Assembly (NCBI GenBank): GCA_934777245.1
Contig: CAKVND010000010.1
Location: forward strand, 1 to 51,864
Source: an uncultured Candidatus Melainabacteria bacterium
Lineage (GTDB): Bacteria > Cyanobacteriota > Vampirovibrionia > Gastranaerophilales > Gastranaerophilaceae
DNA: 51,864 bases
Reading direction: 5' to 3'
Position 1 is the first letter of the stretch. Every line of letters begins with the position of its first letter. A program made the translations under genes and the position numbers. Positions 50,525 to 51,864 of the stretch are shown one piece after another. The notes beneath the pieces were generated by a model. It saw only the letters and a list, made by a program, of their open reading frames with translations, was not told the DNA's origin and ran no database searches.

Positions 50525-51864
50525 ATGACAGAATACTATGCTCGTAAAGAGTATGTGTATGATGGTGGGGATAGAATCTTTTCTATCCCTTTTTCATATA
50601 CTGATAAAAAATACATAAAAGTTCTTATTAATGATGAAACTACTTCAGGATATGAATATCTTAATGATAGTCAAATTGTGATTAATAGAAACTTAATTAC
50701 TGGGGATATAGTTGCAGTTGTAAGAGAAACTCCAATTAAAGAAAAGTTTGTTACCTTTACAGATACTTCAATTCTTAGTGCAACTCAACAAAACTTAGCA
50801 CAAGACCAAGCTTTTGATGCTATACAAGAAATTTATGATAATAATAAAGTATTTAAGAATGAAACTAATAATAATTTAGCAAATAATAAACAAGAACTTG
50901 AAAATATTATTGAATCCAACAAGCAAGAAATTCTTGGTATACAATCAAGCTTTGAAGACAAAGTAAATATAAAAATTCAACAAGTATCTGATGCAGCTAC
51001 AAAAATTAATAAATTAGAAGAAGCTATAAATACTGCTGTTACTTCAGCAAACATAGCTTCAGAAAAAGCTGACAATGCAGCTGGGGAAACAGTCAAAGCT
51101 AAAGCAGAAGCTGAAAAGGCTACTGAACAAGCAAAGTTAGCTGCATCTGAAGCTAATAAAGCAAAAGAAACTGCTAAAGACATTGAGAATATAAAAGCTG
51201 TTCAAAATATGTACACAACAAGTGCAGTATCAACTGATACTCAAGGTTACAACCAACTAGTTGAGATGAAGCGTTCAACCTTTGACAAATCTAAGTTTAC
51301 GGTTGGTGGTAATCCTACGATTACGGATGACGGGGTGGCTAGTGGGTTTAGTAGTGGGAATTATATTCAGGCTATTACTAACGTAACTTCAAACACTAAT
51401 TGGCAAATAGTAGTATCTTTCTTAACTCCTAGTGAATTACCTGCCAAAGTAATAACTATACTACATAATTATCTTCCTGAAAGTACCTCAAATCGCTCTG
51501 AAATATTTATAAATGGTGGTCTGCTAGCTGCTAGTGTCAATGTTGATGGCATTAATATTGCTAATACAGCATTAGGTTCTTATCGAGTAAGCCCGAATAC
51601 ACAATACAGAGCAAAATTAGAGTTCACGGGAAGTGCATACAATTTTTATTATTCTACTGGCGCAAGCAATTGGACGAGAATATGGACTGTTGCTAATAGT
51701 AATAATGTATTTCAACAAACTAATAAACGAGGTAATGACGCAGCTGGAGTTCGTGTTTTTAACTGTTCTATCGACCTTAAACAATTCTCAATTACAGTTG
51801 ACGGCAAAGAAGTATTTTGTGGTAACAAAACAGGTATTGATACCATTAAGGCTGATAATTATGA
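50525..51864 (+). CDS. T7-type tail fibre protein, cut by the window end
   Basis: 446 codons are visible and the frame is still open at 51864. Residues 1 to about 115 are the T7 fibre N-terminal (virion-binding) domain: YVYDGGDRIFSIPFSY, GDIVAVVRETP, VTFTDTSILSATQQNLAQDQ. A Lys/Ala/Glu-rich coiled coil follows (about 120-225). From about residue 250 the style changes to a beta-rich, concanavalin/LamG-like module (TVGGNPTITDDGVASGF onward). Around 51290-51350 the DNA is more GC-rich, with GGG and ACG codons rare elsewhere in the phage, suggesting an acquired receptor-binding domain. AAGGAG lies about 10 nt before the ATG. Confidence 0.88.
   Translation, partial: MTEYYARKEYVYDGGDRIFSIPFSYTDKKYIKVLINDETTSGYEYLNDSQIVINRNLITGDIVAVVRETPIKEKFVTFTDTSILSATQQNLAQDQAFDAIQEIYDNNKVFKNETNNNLANNKQELENIIESNKQEILGIQSSFEDKVNIKIQQVSDAATKINKLEEAINTAVTSANIASEKADNAAGETVKAKAEAEKATEQAKLAASEANKAKETAKDIENIKAVQNMYTTSAVSTDTQGYNQLVEMKRSTFDKSKFTVGGNPTITDDGVASGFSSGNYIQAITNVTSNTNWQIVVSFLTPSELPAKVITILHNYLPESTSNRSEIFINGGLLAASVNVDGINIANTALGSYRVSPNTQYRAKLEFTGSAYNFYYSTGASNWTRIWTVANSNNVFQQTNKRGNDAAGVRVFNCSIDLKQFSITVDGKEVFCGNKTGIDTIKADNY

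Larger units (their letters stand above)
34445..51864 (+). mobile_element. T7-like prophage (left end and virion module; continues beyond window)
   Basis: From the tRNA-Arg fragment onward all genes run on the plus strand and follow the T7 late gene order: portal (gp8), scaffold (gp9), capsid (gp10), adaptor (gp11), nozzle (gp12), gp13, gp14, gp15, gp16, fibre (gp17). Gene spacing is tight, with AAGGAG-type ribosome-binding sites. Integration at a tRNA implies a tyrosine recombinase, which is not in the window. RNA polymerase, DNA polymerase, terminase and lysis genes are also missing and are expected to the right. Confidence 0.9.

Overview
The window looks like a piece of an AT-rich bacterial chromosome with a T7-like prophage in its right third. 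The host is most likely a non-photosynthetic, gut-type relative of cyanobacteria (Gastranaerophilales/Melainabacteria-like). That assignment is inference: it rests on the AT-rich coding style, tRNA DNA without an encoded CCA, cyanobacteria-style intergenic palindromes, and several lineage-looking proteins of no known family that carry a short F-[KRQ]-G motif. No 16S gene or phylogenetic marker search was available to confirm it.

Host region, 1-34440. It begins with a gene-free, repeat-bearing stretch and a small zinc-ribbon protein. Then come an MDR dehydrogenase, a solitary rpmH with a strong terminator, an Fsr-type MFS exporter divergent from a small winged-helix protein, and the rplS-rbgA ribosome pair. 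From 5.4 to 13.3 kb there is a run of unrecognised proteins: a 487-residue membrane protein, a Cys/Ser/Gly protein with three perfect GESCGSIA repeats, and a 216-residue membrane protein. A two-module M16 zinc peptidase and priA lie among them. Next are argS, a group-2-like sigma-70 factor, a patatin lipase coupled to a polytopic GT-C-like membrane protein, leuC, a small membrane protein and mtnA. These are followed by a fluoride riboswitch with crcB, an orphan MacB-type permease, a DUF2229 protein, ruvC, a CX5R phosphatase-like protein and a SWIM/SNF2 helicase. A surface-polysaccharide operon (two glycosyltransferases, rmlC, rmlB, rmlA) ends the host part.

Prophage, about 34445 to beyond 51864. 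A 45-nt 3' piece of a tRNA-Arg(ACG) gene, still followed by its own terminator, marks the attachment site. The T7-type virion module follows in canonical order: a small pre-portal protein, two related small proteins, portal, a small acidic protein, scaffold, capsid, a hairpin terminator after the capsid gene, adaptor (gp11), nozzle (gp12), gp13, gp14, a gp15-like protein with a C-terminal M23 peptidase, a very large gp16-like ejection protein and a T7-type tail fibre cut by the window end. Integrase, RNA polymerase, replication genes, terminase and lysis genes are not in the window and are expected to the right.

Regulation visible in the sequence. At least five host genes have a -10 box ending only 6-7 nt before the start codon, which implies leaderless mRNAs. 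Other genes use clear Shine-Dalgarno sites. Several start codons are placed differently from the longest open frame on this basis (M16 peptidase, priA, ruvC, rmlA, the MFS transporter and the 161-residue membrane protein). The strongest candidates for something new are the GESCGSIA repeat protein beside the M16 peptidase, the recurring F-[KRQ]-G motif, and the T7-like temperate phage with a relocated cell-wall hydrolase.
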